Shown here in pieces: positions 51,776 through 60,227 of a stretch of DNA of 64,000 nucleotides (position 1 is its first letter; every line of letters starts with the position of its first letter). The notes under the pieces are model-generated. The model was not told where the DNA came from. It saw only the letters and a list, made by a program, of their open reading frames with translations, and did not search any database. Both the position numbers and the translations under genes were made by a program. Source of the stretch: Tateyamaria sp. ANG-S1 (GTDB lineage: Bacteria; Pseudomonadota; Alphaproteobacteria; Rhodobacterales; Rhodobacteraceae); NCBI RefSeq assembly GCF_000814025.1, contig NZ_JWLL01000004.1:124001-188000 (forward strand), read 5' to 3'.

Positions 51776-52596
51776 CAGACCATCGCAAAAATACGGGCCG
51801 GACCACCCGTGCCGCCAACGTGGTTGGGGGCACCCACGACAAGGGTCGCTCCGGCAGCAGGCACCTGATCCAGACCGGCCAAATTCTCAATGCCGTAGCG
51901 GCCGCTGGGCAACCACGCATAGTGGGTGGCAAAGTCCGGCGACGGCCCGTGATCAAGAGACAGCGTGTCCACCGCCATTGCGACGGCAGTCGTCTCTTCC
52001 AGCAGCATTTGGGTCGCTTCGATGTGGAAGCCGGGGAAGTGCTTTACGTCATCGGCATCATTGCCCACATAAGCCGCCGCATCGCCCGACTTGGCAGCCC
52101 ACCCGGAATGCATGGCAATGCACGCCTTGTCGGGAATGTCGCCATTGGCCGCGATCCAGGCCTTCAGATCATCCGGGGTCACCTGCGCATCAGCATCTTC
52201 CGCCGCCTTTGCCGCGATATCCACGACGCATAGCGGGATCACCAGATCACTGACCGGGATTTCGTCGACCGATGTGCCATCCGCTGAAAAGTGCAAAGGG
52301 GCATCAATATGGGTGGCCGTATGCTCGTTCACGGCAAGGTTCATCAGGTTGAAGCCATGTTCGGCAAAGTTGAAACTCTGCTCCATCGAAATGCCGGGTA
52401 CACCGAAAAAGGTGGGGAAGTCAGGGCTCAGCTTGTGGCTCATGTCCACGACGCCACCATGTCCTGCCGCCATGGCCGCAGGGGCTGCAGCCATCCCGAC
52501 GGTTGCTGCCGCTCCGACAGCGGCGCTCGCCTTGAACAGATCACGCCGCGACAGCATCCGGTCCTTGACCGCGTTCATCACACATACATCACACAT
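51775..52596 (-). CDS. cyclase-family metal hydrolase (kynurenine formamidase/isatin hydrolase-like), Tat-exported
   Basis: A 273-residue protein of the cyclase family. It has a twin-arginine leader (MLSRRDLFKASAAVG, Arg17-Arg18), then the metal motif EHTATHIDAPLHFS (the HxxxD block), IAMHSGWAAKSGD, HFPGFHIEATQMLLEE and VDTLSLDHGPSPDF. Relatives hydrolyse amide bonds in formamides or cyclic amides such as isatin, using Mn or Zn. The leader places it in the periplasm. GGGAGGAGAGACCC precedes the ATG. It follows ureB by 30 bases on the same strand. A periplasmic amidohydrolase feeding nitrogen to urease is a reasonable inference, but the substrate is unknown. Confidence 0.85.
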   Translation of the reverse strand: MCDVCVMNAVKDRMLSRRDLFKASAAVGAAATVGMAAAPAAMAAGHGGVVDMSHKLSPDFPTFFGVPGISMEQSFNFAEHGFNLMNLAVNEHTATHIDAPLHFSADGTSVDEIPVSDLVIPLCVVDIAAKAAEDADAQVTPDDLKAWIAANGDIPDKACIAMHSGWAAKSGDAAAYVGNDADDVKHFPGFHIEATQMLLEETTAVAMAVDTLSLDHGPSPDFATHYAWLPSGRYGIENLAGLDQVPAAGATLVVGAPNHVGGTGGPARIFAMV

Positions 52597-52626
52597 GGGT
52601 CTCTCCTCCCGTTGGGGTTGCCCTGC

Positions 52627-52932
52627 TCAAAGGTCGCCCATCACCTGCTGGTTAAATCCATACACCTTTCGCGCCCCGCCGATGGGGATCAATTGCACAT
52701 CACGCGCCTGACCGGGTTCAAAGCGCACCGCAGTGCCCGCTGCGATATCCAGCCGCATCCCACGCGCCGCATCGCGGTCGAACTCTAGCGCCGCGTTCGC
52801 CTCGCCGAAGTGGTAGTGGCTGCCCACCTGTACGGGGCGGTCGCCAGTATTGGCCACATGCAGCGTGATTGCGTGAACCCCGGTGTTCAGTTCAATGCTG
52901 CCATCAGCGGGGATGATTTCGCCGGGGATCAT
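52627..52932 (-). CDS. ureB: urease beta subunit UreB
   Basis: A 101-residue structural subunit starting [16 protein letters not shown], with [40 protein letters not shown] and [16 protein letters not shown], all standard. It combines with UreA and UreC in the (ABC)3 urease. Its ATG overlaps the stop of the small His-rich membrane protein gene (TGATG). The next urease gene on the strand, ureC, is displaced 1.7 kb by three other genes. Confidence 0.95.
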   Translation of the reverse strand: MIPGEIIPADGSIELNTGVHAITLHVANTGDRPVQVGSHYHFGEANAALEFDRDAARGMRLDIAAGTAVRFEPGQARDVQLIPIGGARKVYGFNQQVMGDL

Positions 52933-53093
52933 TTACGCCGCCACATGATCACTGCCGCCACCGCGATCAGGGCCAGACCCATGGCAACGAGCCACGGTTC
53001 TGATCCGTGCGGATGCGTGTGGGGGCCCGGGTGGGCCAAGGCCGGGGTGGCCATGAACAGTGGTGCGGCGACCGCGAAACGTAGTACTTTCAT
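52929..53093 (-). CDS. 54-residue His-rich membrane microprotein in the urease operon
   Basis: The frame [40 protein letters not shown] ends with a hydrophobic helix and the basic tail MWRRK. It has a signal-type N-terminus with cleavage after ALA, a short histidine cluster ([10 protein letters not shown]) and one C-terminal transmembrane segment. It is coupled to ureB by a TGATG overlap and lies 28 bases after ureA; AAGGAGAAATACCC precedes the ATG. The exposed His cluster next to a membrane anchor suggests periplasmic nickel binding, but I know no named family. Confidence 0.7.
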   Translation of the reverse strand: MKVLRFAVAAPLFMATPALAHPGPHTHPHGSEPWLVAMGLALIAVAAVIMWRRK

Positions 53094-53121
53094 GGGTATT
53101 TCTCCTTGGGTTGGCAGCGGC

Positions 53122-53424
53122 TCAACGGATTGGATTGTGCACGGTCACCAATTTGGTGCCGTCGGGAAAGGTCGCCTCGACCTGCACGTCGTGGATCATC
53201 TCGGGCACGCCTTCCATGCACTGATCCCGGGTAATGATCTGTGCGCCCGCCTCCATCATATCGGCGACAGAGCGTCCATCCCGCGCGCCCTCGACCACGG
53301 CGTCCGTAATCAGGGCGATGGCCTCAGGGTGGTTCAGCTTGACGCCGCGCGCCAGCCGCTTGCGTGCCACCTCGGCGGCCATGGCGACCAGCAGCTTGTC
53401 CTTTTCGCGGGGGGTGAGTTGCAT
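53122..53424 (-). CDS. ureA: urease gamma subunit UreA
   Basis: A 100-residue subunit with the standard sequence [56 protein letters not shown] and a C-terminal [18 protein letters not shown]. It forms the structural enzyme with UreB and UreC. It begins three bases after the ureD stop. Confidence 0.96.
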   Translation of the reverse strand: MQLTPREKDKLLVAMAAEVARKRLARGVKLNHPEAIALITDAVVEGARDGRSVADMMEAGAQIITRDQCMEGVPEMIHDVQVEATFPDGTKLVTVHNPIR

Positions 53425-53427
53425 GGG

Positions 53428-54258
53428 TTAGAGTCTCCAGCAGATGGGCAGATGACCACCGGTCAGGTGGTTGAGAATGGGCAAAAGTGTCTTGCGCAGG
53501 TGATAGCCGGACGGGGCAAGGGCGCGCAGGACAAGGGTGTCGTCGGTCAACAGGCTGGCACCGCCTGTCTCGGGCAAACGGGCGCGGATGGGATCAAGCT
53601 GCGCCTCTGCGTCCGGCGCCACATAGGTCAGGCTGACCATCGCCGTCGCACCGCCACCGATGGCCGTGCGCGCCATTTGTGCCGTCATATCGCCCGACAG
53701 CGACCAGGCATCCAGCACCAGCGGCGCGCCATCGCGCCTGACCTCGATCCGGTCCGAAAACTGGCCCTGCACGGCGTCCTCGCCCATGGCGATCCGGCCC
53801 AGACACATCGGCTCGACAATCAAGGCGCGGGCCGAGGGGGCCAGATCGCAGGACAGGCGACGCGACATCGCACAGCCGTCAAAGATCAGCGTCTCCTGCG
53901 GCAGCCACCAAAGCGTCGCGTCGTCTTTGACAGTAAGGCGGGTCTCGACCCGCCCGACCTCGCCCGGTTGTGCGCGATAGGCGCGCTCGCAAGCCTGCGT
54001 GGTCAACGTGAGATGCGTGCCTGCACCAGCGGTAGCAGCATAATCGAAGCGGTCGCCGCCCGTCACACCGCCCGACGTGTTCAGCAGCACAGCTGTCATG
54101 CCATGCGCGGCCCGTGGAAAGACGGCCTTGGCCGCACCTTGTTGGTAGAGCCCGTCAATCGCGGTGCGCCCGTCAACCGGCTTGGTCGACAGCCGAACAG
54201 AGCCTATGGCGCGCGGTTGCGCAGGCGTCGCAGCAGTGAGGGGCAGGTGGGCAGTCAT
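53428..54258 (-). CDS. ureD: urease accessory protein UreD
   Basis: A 276-residue chaperone with motifs VLLNTSGGVTGGDRFDYA near residue 55, LTTQACERAYRA, WWLPQETLIFDGCAMSRRL and a C-terminal LAPSGYHLRKTLLPILNHLTGG. It binds apo-urease and recruits UreF and UreG; a tunnel through it may carry nickel. It is the first gene of the urease locus here, with about 97 non-coding bases before cobF. The start at 54258 begins MTAHLPLTAAT. Confidence 0.93.
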   Translation of the reverse strand: MTAHLPLTAATPAQPRAIGSVRLSTKPVDGRTAIDGLYQQGAAKAVFPRAAHGMTAVLLNTSGGVTGGDRFDYAATAGAGTHLTLTTQACERAYRAQPGEVGRVETRLTVKDDATLWWLPQETLIFDGCAMSRRLSCDLAPSARALIVEPMCLGRIAMGEDAVQGQFSDRIEVRRDGAPLVLDAWSLSGDMTAQMARTAIGGGATAMVSLTYVAPDAEAQLDPIRARLPETGGASLLTDDTLVLRALAPSGYHLRKTLLPILNHLTGGHLPICWRL

Positions 54259-54343
54259 TCAGGTTCGCGGCAGCTCAAGTCGCCTGATATGACCATTCTT
54301 GGGCGCCTTCGGCTAGCCCTTCGGCCAAATGCCTGAAAATTCG

Positions 54344-54366
54344 CCGAAAAAGCGCCTATTTTTCGG
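54344..54366 (-). terminator. hairpin overlapping the cobF stop codon
   Basis: On the minus strand CCGAAAAA-TAGGCGC-TTTTTCGG forms a perfect 8-base stem, the TAG stop lying in the loop; CGAATTTTC follows. The AT-rich stem is weak, so termination is only possible. Confidence 0.35.
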
Positions 54367-55096
54367 GCAGTTGGCGGAGCAGATAGGTATCCATGATCCA
54401 CCCATGCGCCGCCCGCGCGGCGGCCCGCCGCGCAATGATCCGCTCCGACACATCCGCCAGGCGCCCGTGTTCCAGGATTTGCTCGGGCATCCCTAGATAC
54501 GCCCCCCACCAGATGTCAAAGCGATCGCCGTCCAGTGTCTGGAACGTACAATCACCATCCAGCATCACGACCAGCGTCTCGCACCCTTCGGGCCAGCCAT
54601 GATCCCGCAACCGCCGCCCGGTCGAGATCGTCACAGGCGCGTTGAGCGTGTTGAGCGGGATCGCATGCGCCGCCGTCAGCGCCTGAATCGAGGTGATCCC
54701 GGCAACCACCCGTATCTCCGGCTTCGGCTCCAACCGCGCCGCGATGCGCAACGTGCTGTCATAGAGCGAAGGATCGCCCCACACGAGCAGCGCAACTTTG
54801 CGGGCCTCAGGATGCTGCGCCATCGTCTCGGTCCAGATGCGTGCAATCTCGTCATGCCAAGCATCAACGCGGGCGATGTAGGGCAGGCTGTCGTCGCGCA
54901 CCGGCATATCAAACAGGGCGACCGTGGCGTCATCGCGCACATCCGAGATGATCTGTGTGCGCAGATCGGCAAGATCGCTCTTCCCTGCGCCCTTGTGCGG
55001 CACCAAAAACAGATCGGCCTCGGCCATCACGCGGCGCGCTTCGCCTGTTAGGTGATCAGGGTTGCCCGTGCCGATACCAATCAGAAATAGCTCCAA
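54356..55096 (-). CDS. cobF: precorrin-6A synthase (deacetylating) CobF
   Basis: A 246-residue tetrapyrrole methyltransferase starting MELFLIGIGTGNPDHLTGEA with the CobF-specific ADLFLVPHKGAGKSDLADLR near residue 30. It also has LVWGDPSLYDSTLRIAARLE and VVAGITSIQALTAAHAIPLN. It methylates C-1 of precorrin-5 and removes acetate, a step of the aerobic cobalamin route. It is the last gene of the cob cluster and starts five bases after cobA. Confidence 0.93.
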   Translation of the reverse strand: MELFLIGIGTGNPDHLTGEARRVMAEADLFLVPHKGAGKSDLADLRTQIISDVRDDATVALFDMPVRDDSLPYIARVDAWHDEIARIWTETMAQHPEARKVALLVWGDPSLYDSTLRIAARLEPKPEIRVVAGITSIQALTAAHAIPLNTLNAPVTISTGRRLRDHGWPEGCETLVVMLDGDCTFQTLDGDRFDIWWGAYLGMPEQILEHGRLADVSERIIARRAAARAAHGWIMDTYLLRQLPEK

Positions 55097-55101
55097 GGTA
55101 G

Positions 55102-55821
55102 TTACCCCTCCGCCAGCGCCCCGTAGAGGATCAGGGCAGGGGCATCGCTCACCCCCTCCTGCAACCGTGCGGCGAGGTCTGCCACACTCATCCGGTGCAA
55201 TGCCTGCGCGTCAGTAGACACCCCTTCAGCGAGCAGCGCAGGGGTGTCCCCCGGCAACCCGCCATCCATCAGCATTTCTGCCAACGCGGGAAAGGTCCGC
55301 TGCCCCATAAACACAACCGTCGTCGCCTGCGGATCGGCCAACGCTGCCATGTTCAGATCCTCAGGCAAGGCCCCGCGCACATCATGGCCCGTGATGAACT
55401 GTACGCGCCGCGCGGTCAGCCGCCGGGTCAATGGAATGCCCGCCGCCGCGGCGGCCGCACAGGCCGAGGGCACGCCGGGAACAATCTCGTATTCAATGCC
55501 CGCTGCCTTCAGCGCGTCGGTCTCTTCTTCCAATCTGCCAAAAGTGCCGCCATCCCCTGACTTGAGGCGCACAACGCGGGCATTGTCCTGCGCATAGTCC
55601 ACCAGCAACTGGCTCACGTGATGCTGCTTGGGCGACGGGCGACCGGCCCGCTTTCCCACACCGACCAGATCGGCCCCACTGCGCGCATGGGTCAGGATGG
55701 GCCCCGCACTCAGGTCATCAAACAACACCGCATCGGCTCGCTTCAACCGGTCCACGGCCTTCAGCGTCAGCAGTTCCGGATCACCGGGGCCGGAGCCGAC
55801 GAAACTGACAAACCCCGTCAT
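55102..55821 (-). CDS. cobA: uroporphyrinogen-III C-methyltransferase CobA
   Basis: A 239-residue SAM-dependent methyltransferase making precorrin-2. It has FVGSGPGDPELLTLKAVDRL, VLFDDL, VVRLKSGDGGTFGRLEEE and VPGVPSACAAAAAAGIPLT. The third motif is unusual: the family normally has RLKGGDP-FGRG, whereas this copy reads SGDGG with the proline replaced by glycine. The other SAM-site segments look intact, so it is probably active. Its start overlaps the cobB stop by four bases (55818-55821). Confidence 0.9.
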   Translation of the reverse strand: MTGFVSFVGSGPGDPELLTLKAVDRLKRADAVLFDDLSAGPILTHARSGADLVGVGKRAGRPSPKQHHVSQLLVDYAQDNARVVRLKSGDGGTFGRLEEETDALKAAGIEYEIVPGVPSACAAAAAAGIPLTRRLTARRVQFITGHDVRGALPEDLNMAALADPQATTVVFMGQRTFPALAEMLMDGGLPGDTPALLAEGVSTDAQALHRMSVADLAARLQEGVSDAPALILYGALAEG

Positions 55822-57125
55822 CCCGCCTCTCCGGTGATGAGGTGAAAGAACGTGCCGGTCACATGGCCCTTGCGCGATCCGGTCTCGGGCACGGGATTGC
55901 CATCGGCATCCGCCACTTGGGCCAACGGTTCGTCCGGTTCATCCAGAATGGTCGTGTAGTGAAATTCGTGCCCGCGCAGCGCCGCACCGGTCTCAAATCC
56001 CGGCATCGGCGTGTCCAGCACCGCGCGCCGATAGCCCAGATGGAACTTCCGCTTCTCAAAGCTCGTCTCAAGACCAAAGAGGCCAGTCATCTCGTGGCGC
56101 GTGCCGTCCTTGTCGGTCAATCCAGCGCCCAGCACCATGTAGCCACCGCATTCGCCATGTATGGGCCGCGTCTCCGCATGTTTACGCAGCCCGGCCTTGA
56201 AGGTGGAAGCCGCAGCCAGCGTTCCGCCATGCAATTCAGGATACCCGCCAGGCAACCAGACGAGGTCGGCGTCTTCGGCGGGCGCCTCATCCGCCAGAGG
56301 CGAGAAAGGCGCGATTTCAGCGCCTGCCGCGCGCCAACCCTCCAGAAGATGCGGATAAGTAAAGGAAAACGCCGCATCACGGGCCAACGCGATCTTCTGC
56401 GCAGGTGGCTTGGGCAGCGGATGCGCGTGAAGCGCAGGGCCAGCTTGCGCCGCCGCCCTGATCGCGTCCAGATCAACATTCTCGCGCAAGAACTCCGCGT
56501 ATCCCGCAATCGCGGCTTCAAGATCCGGATGCTCCACCGCCTGGATCAGCCCCAAATGGCGCTCTGGCAGCTTAAGGTCACCGCGCCGGGGCAGGCTACC
56601 CAGCACCTTCACGCCCGCGCGCTCCATCCCCAGCCGCGTTAGCCGTTCGTGTCGCGGGCTCGCCACCCGGTTCAGGATCACCCCGGCAAAGGGCAGGTCG
56701 GGATTGTAGCTCTTGAACCCCAGCGCCGTTGCCGCTGCCGATTGCGCTTGTCCACCCACGTCGATGACCAGCACCACTGGCCAACCCATGGTCAGCGCCG
56801 TCTCCGCACTTGACCCGAACCCCGACTGACCGCGCGTGGCAACCCCGTCGAACAGACCCATGGACCCCTCGGCCACGCAAATATCCGCGCCATTCATCTG
56901 CGCCACCACACCACCAAGCAGCGCATCATCCATCGCCCATGTGTCTAGGTTGAACGACGCCCGCCCTGCGGCAGCGAGGTGAAAGGCCGGGTCGATATAG
57001 TCCGGCCCCGACTTGTAGGGCTGAACCACAAGCCCATCATCCCGTAGCGCCCGCAACAGACCCAGCATCACCGTCGTCTTGCCCGTGCCCGACGCAGGCG
57101 CAGAGATCATAAGCCCCTTAATCAT
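55818..57125 (-). CDS. cobB: hydrogenobyrinic acid a,c-diamide synthase CobB
   Basis: A 435-residue two-domain enzyme. The N-terminal dethiobiotin-synthase-like ATPase has P-loop [12 protein letters not shown] (residues 7-18) and [12 protein letters not shown]. The C-terminal class I glutamine amidotransferase has the nucleophile cysteine in [12 protein letters not shown]. It amidates the a and c side chains of hydrogenobyrinate. I chose the ATG at 57125, with GGAG eight bases upstream; an ATG at 57131 is also possible. The start lies inside the end of cobM. Confidence 0.92.
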   Translation of the reverse strand: MIKGLMISAPASGTGKTTVMLGLLRALRDDGLVVQPYKSGPDYIDPAFHLAAAGRASFNLDTWAMDDALLGGVVAQMNGADICVAEGSMGLFDGVATRGQSGFGSSAETALTMGWPVVLVIDVGGQAQSAAATALGFKSYNPDLPFAGVILNRVASPRHERLTRLGMERAGVKVLGSLPRRGDLKLPERHLGLIQAVEHPDLEAAIAGYAEFLRENVDLDAIRAAAQAGPALHAHPLPKPPAQKIALARDAAFSFTYPHLLEGWRAAGAEIAPFSPLADEAPAEDADLVWLPGGYPELHGGTLAAASTFKAGLRKHAETRPIHGECGGYMVLGAGLTDKDGTRHEMTGLFGLETSFEKRKFHLGYRRAVLDTPMPGFETGAALRGHEFHYTTILDEPDEPLAQVADADGNPVPETGSRKGHVTGTFFHLITGEAG

Positions 57126-57912
57126 CGCCATGGCTCCAGCTTGCCCAGGGGCTCTCCGCGCTTTGCGGTCGATAGCGCCGGTCGTAATCCTTTGAATAGA
57201 GGCAGCTTTCGTCAAAACTCTCCGCCCCGATGGCGCGGCCCACAAGTATCAACGCCGTGCGGCTGATCCCATCGTGCATCGCATCCTTGAGCGTCGACAG
57301 AGTGGCATGAATGATCTGCTCATCCGGCCAACTTGCGCGGTAGACAACCGCCACGGGGCAGTCCGCACCATACGCAGGCGTCAAGTCTGCAATGACCTGA
57401 TCCAGATTGCCAATGCTCAGGTGGATGGCCAGCGTGGCACCGGTGGCGGCAAAGTTGGTCAAGGTCTCACCGTCCGGCATGGACGAGGCCCGCCCCGGCG
57501 TCCGCGTCAGCACCACCGACTGCGCAACGCCCGGCAGGGTCAGTTCTGCCCCAAGTGCCGCGGCCGCGGCCGAGAATGACGGCACGCCCGGCGTCACGGT
57601 GAACGGAATGCCCGCCGCCCTAATCCGACGCAACTGCTCGCCCATGGCTGACCATACGGACACGTCTCCTGAGTGTAGTCTCGCGATGTCATGGCCCGCC
57701 ATATGGGCGGCTTCGATCTCCGCCATGATCTGGTCCAGATCCATGGACGCAGTGTTCACGATCTTCGCCCCCTCAGGGCAGTGGCCGAGGATGGCTTCGG
57801 GCACCAGCGACCCGGCATAAAGGCAGACGGGGCAAGCCGCGATCAGGTCGCGTCCCCGCAGGGTCAAAAGGTCGGGCGCACCGGGGCCCGCGCCGATGAA
57901 ATGAACGGTCAT
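57118..57912 (-). CDS. cobM: precorrin-4 C11-methyltransferase CobM
   Basis: A 264-residue tetrapyrrole methylase with [49 protein letters not shown] and [20 protein letters not shown], the CobM-specific set. It methylates C-11 of precorrin-4. Its C-terminus ([19 protein letters not shown]-like) is normal. Its start overlaps the cobE stop by four bases. Confidence 0.93.
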   Translation of the reverse strand: MTVHFIGAGPGAPDLLTLRGRDLIAACPVCLYAGSLVPEAILGHCPEGAKIVNTASMDLDQIMAEIEAAHMAGHDIARLHSGDVSVWSAMGEQLRRIRAAGIPFTVTPGVPSFSAAAAALGAELTLPGVAQSVVLTRTPGRASSMPDGETLTNFAATGATLAIHLSIGNLDQVIADLTPAYGADCPVAVVYRASWPDEQIIHATLSTLKDAMHDGISRTALILVGRAIGAESFDESCLYSKDYDRRYRPQSAESPWASWSHGDD

Positions 57913-58265
57913 GTGTCTTGTCCTTCGGCTATGGCGCAGGTGGCCATGCGATCATGTGAAATGGTGCGCGATCCGATGAGCGTGGCGCCCGGCCCCGCGG
58001 CGGCAAGTGCCGTGGCCTCCGCCACGCTGGGCATGTCTTTTTCCGCGCTGCTGCGGGCGGAGTGCGTCACTGTCGTTTGTGCCTTTGCATCCACAGCGCT
58101 GACGGTTATCGTCTGAATCCCTTTGGCTCTGGCGAAAGACTGCAACGCAGAAGCCTTCGTCTCAAGCGTCGCCACCGCATCCGGCGTCACGTCATGCTGC
58201 GCCAAAGCATCTGCAAGGCTGGCAGCCGTAGCTTTGGTGCTAAATCCGAACCCGGCCACGATCAT
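57909..58265 (-). CDS. cobE: CobE-like cobalamin biosynthesis protein (CbiG C-terminal domain)
   Basis: A 118-residue protein matching the CobE / CbiG C-terminal fold: [20 protein letters not shown] at the start, [20 protein letters not shown] in the middle and [19 protein letters not shown]. Its exact job in aerobic cobalamin synthesis is not settled. It is coupled to cobL (58262-58265 overlap) and cobM (57909-57912 overlap), supporting the assignment. Confidence 0.85.
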   Translation of the reverse strand: MIVAGFGFSTKATAASLADALAQHDVTPDAVATLETKASALQSFARAKGIQTITVSAVDAKAQTTVTHSARSSAEKDMPSVAEATALAAAGPGATLIGSRTISHDRMATCAIAEGQDT

Positions 58266-59473
58266 CGCTCAAGGCTCCACTGCACAATCGGGTAAGCCGA
58301 TGCCCAACCGCGTTTCGGTCCCAGCGGGGACGCATGGCTGAGCGCGATGCGCATCAATTCCCCGCCGTGCTCGGCCTGTGCTGCGGTCAACAGCGCCTCA
58401 CCCTCCAGAGTTACGGCGTTCACGACAAGCCGCGCATTTAAAGTCAGCACCTTGTCCAGCAGGTGTTGAGACAATCCCCCGCCGACAAAGATCGCATCCG
58501 GCATGCGCAATCCATCCAGCGCATTTGGTGCCGCACCTTCGACAACGTCAAGACGATGCTCCACCCCAAGCTCCACCGCGTTCGTCCGAATACGCGCCGC
58601 CCGATCCGCGCGTGGCTCGATCGTCGTTGCAGTCGTCGTTGGATGCGTCAAAAGCCACTCCAGCGCGATGGAGCCCGATCCGCCGCCGATGTCCCACAGA
58701 TGCTCGTCTGGCTTGGGGGCAAGGGTGGACAGGGTGATCGCGCGAACGGGGCGTTTGGTGATTTGTCCGTCGTTTTGAAACGTGTCGTCTTTCTGACCAG
58801 TCGCCACGGTCAGCGAAGTGCCCCTCCCCGCCACTTCGACGGCCACGCAAACGGGATGTTCAAACGTGTCCGCGACAGCATCAACGCGACACGTCGTAAG
58901 GCGGTCCTGTGGCCCGCCGAGGTGTTCCATCACATGCAGCGCGCTGTCGTTGAAGCCCTGCGCGACGAGGTAGTTTGCAAGTTCGGACACGGCCTCACCG
59001 TCGCGCAGTGTTACGATCAGTTGCGTGCCGGGGGTAAGGTGGCGGCGCAGGCGGGCCATGGGCGCGGCGTGCAGGCCCAGGCAGGTGGTTTTTTCGAGTG
59101 CCCATCCCAGCCGCGCGGCGGCGAGGGAGAAGCAGGAAGGGCCGGGTAAGGCCGTCCATTCGCCAGCGCTGAAGCTGCGGGCGATGACGGAGCCTGCGCC
59201 GAACCAGAAGGGGTCTCCGGAGGCGAGGACAACGACCCTTTGTCCCCGCAGGGACGCGAGGGTGGCGATACCGTCGGCGAAAGGAACGGGCCAGGGGATG
59301 AGATTTGTCCCCGCGGGGACACTTGTGGTTAATGGCGCATTAACCACCAGATCCAGATGGCGTTGGGGGGCCATGATGACCTCTGCCTGCGCCAGTGCGT
59401 CTTGACTTGCCTGGCCCAGACCGGCAACTCCGTCCTCGCCTATGCCGATGATTGTGAGCCAGGGGTCAGACAT
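58262..59473 (-). CDS. cobL: precorrin-6Y C5,15-methyltransferase (decarboxylating) CobL
   Basis: A 403-residue fusion of a CbiE-like methylase (residues about 1-200: PWLTIIGIGEDGVAGLGQAS, VVLASGDPFWFGAGS, CFSLAAARLGWA) and a CbiT-like methylase (about 225-403: PDEHLWDIGGGSGSIALEWL, PDAIFVGGGLS). It methylates C-5 and C-15 and decarboxylates the acetate at C-12. The residues VNAPLTTSVPAGTNLIPWP (about 43-61) are encoded by two adjacent perfect palindromes (59306-59347), one shared exactly with an intergenic site at 13054. Its ATG shares the bases CATG with the divergent cobK start. Confidence 0.92.
   Translation of the reverse strand: MSDPWLTIIGIGEDGVAGLGQASQDALAQAEVIMAPQRHLDLVVNAPLTTSVPAGTNLIPWPVPFADGIATLASLRGQRVVVLASGDPFWFGAGSVIARSFSAGEWTALPGPSCFSLAAARLGWALEKTTCLGLHAAPMARLRRHLTPGTQLIVTLRDGEAVSELANYLVAQGFNDSALHVMEHLGGPQDRLTTCRVDAVADTFEHPVCVAVEVAGRGTSLTVATGQKDDTFQNDGQITKRPVRAITLSTLAPKPDEHLWDIGGGSGSIALEWLLTHPTTTATTIEPRADRAARIRTNAVELGVEHRLDVVEGAAPNALDGLRMPDAIFVGGGLSQHLLDKVLTLNARLVVNAVTLEGEALLTAAQAEHGGELMRIALSHASPLGPKRGWASAYPIVQWSLER
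59241..59256. repeat. 14-of-16 copy of the TGTCCCCGCGGGGACA palindrome inside cobL
   Basis: TGTCCCCGCAGGGACG differs at two positions from the perfect palindrome 50 bases away. It encodes SLRGQR of CobL. Confidence 0.5.
59306..59321. repeat. 16-base perfect palindrome TGTCCCCGCGGGGACA, copy inside cobL
   Basis: Identical in all 16 bases to the intergenic palindrome at 13054-13069. It is read in frame in cobL as part of SVPAGTN. Confidence 0.65.
59325..59347. repeat. palindrome GTGGTTAATG-GCG-CATTAACCAC with CtrA-like box inside cobL
   Basis: Perfect 10-base arms lie three bases from the TGTCCCC palindrome and contain TTAA-TGGCGCA-TTAAC, a CtrA-type consensus. It encodes VVNAPLT of CobL and starts about 125 bases inside the gene. 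Confidence 0.55.
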
Positions 59474-60227
59474 GCGCGCGAACCTTTTGATCCTGGGCGG
59501 GACGACCGAGGCAACGGCCTTTGCCAACGCTGCTGCTGAGCGTGGGCTGACCGGAACAGTCAGCTTTGCGGGACGTGTGGACCGGCCCAAGCGGCAGCCT
59601 TTGCCCCAGCGGATCGGAGGTTTTGGCGGAGTTGAGGGGCTTGTTGACCATCTCAAGGCTGAAAAGATCACGCATGTTGTTGATGCGACGCATCCCTTTG
59701 CCGCGCAGATGAGCGGGAATGCGGTTGAGGCATGTGGTCAAGCCGATGTGCCGCTCATCGCGCTGACCCGTGCGCCTTGGAGCGAGCAGGATGGCGACCG
59801 CTGGACCCATGTGCCGGACATCACGGGCGCGGTTGCAGCCCTTGATCAGCCCGCCAAGCGGGTCATGCTGGCGGTGGGACGGATGCATCTGGCGGAGTTC
59901 GCGCCGAACCCGCAGCATTTTTACCTGCTCCGGCTGGTTGATCCACCGAAGGATCTGCCGCCCTTTCCGGACCATCACGTGCTGGTGTCGCGTGGGCCGT
60001 TCACAGAGGCCGACGACCGGGCGTTGATGAAAGAGCACCGGATTGATCTGGTCGCGTCCAAGAACGCGGGCGGGACGGGTGCCTATGCCAAGATCGCGGC
60101 GGCCCGCAGCCTTGGCTTGCCCGTTGTCATGATCGACCGGCCTGCCGTGCCGGAGCGACAGGAAGCGCATAGCGTGGGCGAGGTGATGGACTGGCTGCGT
60201 CATTCCGGCGTCGACCTCGGGGTGTAG
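59472..60227 (+). CDS. cobK: precorrin-6A reductase CobK
   Basis: A 251-residue NADPH-dependent reductase with ANLLILGGTTEATAFANAAA at the start, VVDATHPFAAQMSGNAVEAC near residue 70, LTRAPWSEQDGDRW, LLAVGRMHLAEF-like, and SKNAGGTGAYAKIAAARSLG. It reduces precorrin-6A to precorrin-6B. It is the only cob gene on the plus strand here; its ATG overlaps that of cobL in the sequence CATG, and its 3' end runs 28 bases into convergent cobJ. AGGGG lies just upstream of the start. Confidence 0.92.
   Translation: MRANLLILGGTTEATAFANAAAERGLTGTVSFAGRVDRPKRQPLPQRIGGFGGVEGLVDHLKAEKITHVVDATHPFAAQMSGNAVEACGQADVPLIALTRAPWSEQDGDRWTHVPDITGAVAALDQPAKRVMLAVGRMHLAEFAPNPQHFYLLRLVDPPKDLPPFPDHHVLVSRGPFTEADDRALMKEHRIDLVASKNAGGTGAYAKIAAARSLGLPVVMIDRPAVPERQEAHSVGEVMDWLRHSGVDLGV

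Noticed and set aside
54259-54355. Search for a cobalamin riboswitch at the end of the cob cluster
   Set aside because: This is the 3' side of the operon; the operon start, where a riboswitch would be, lies beyond base 64000. No cobalamin-box-like sequence was seen here.
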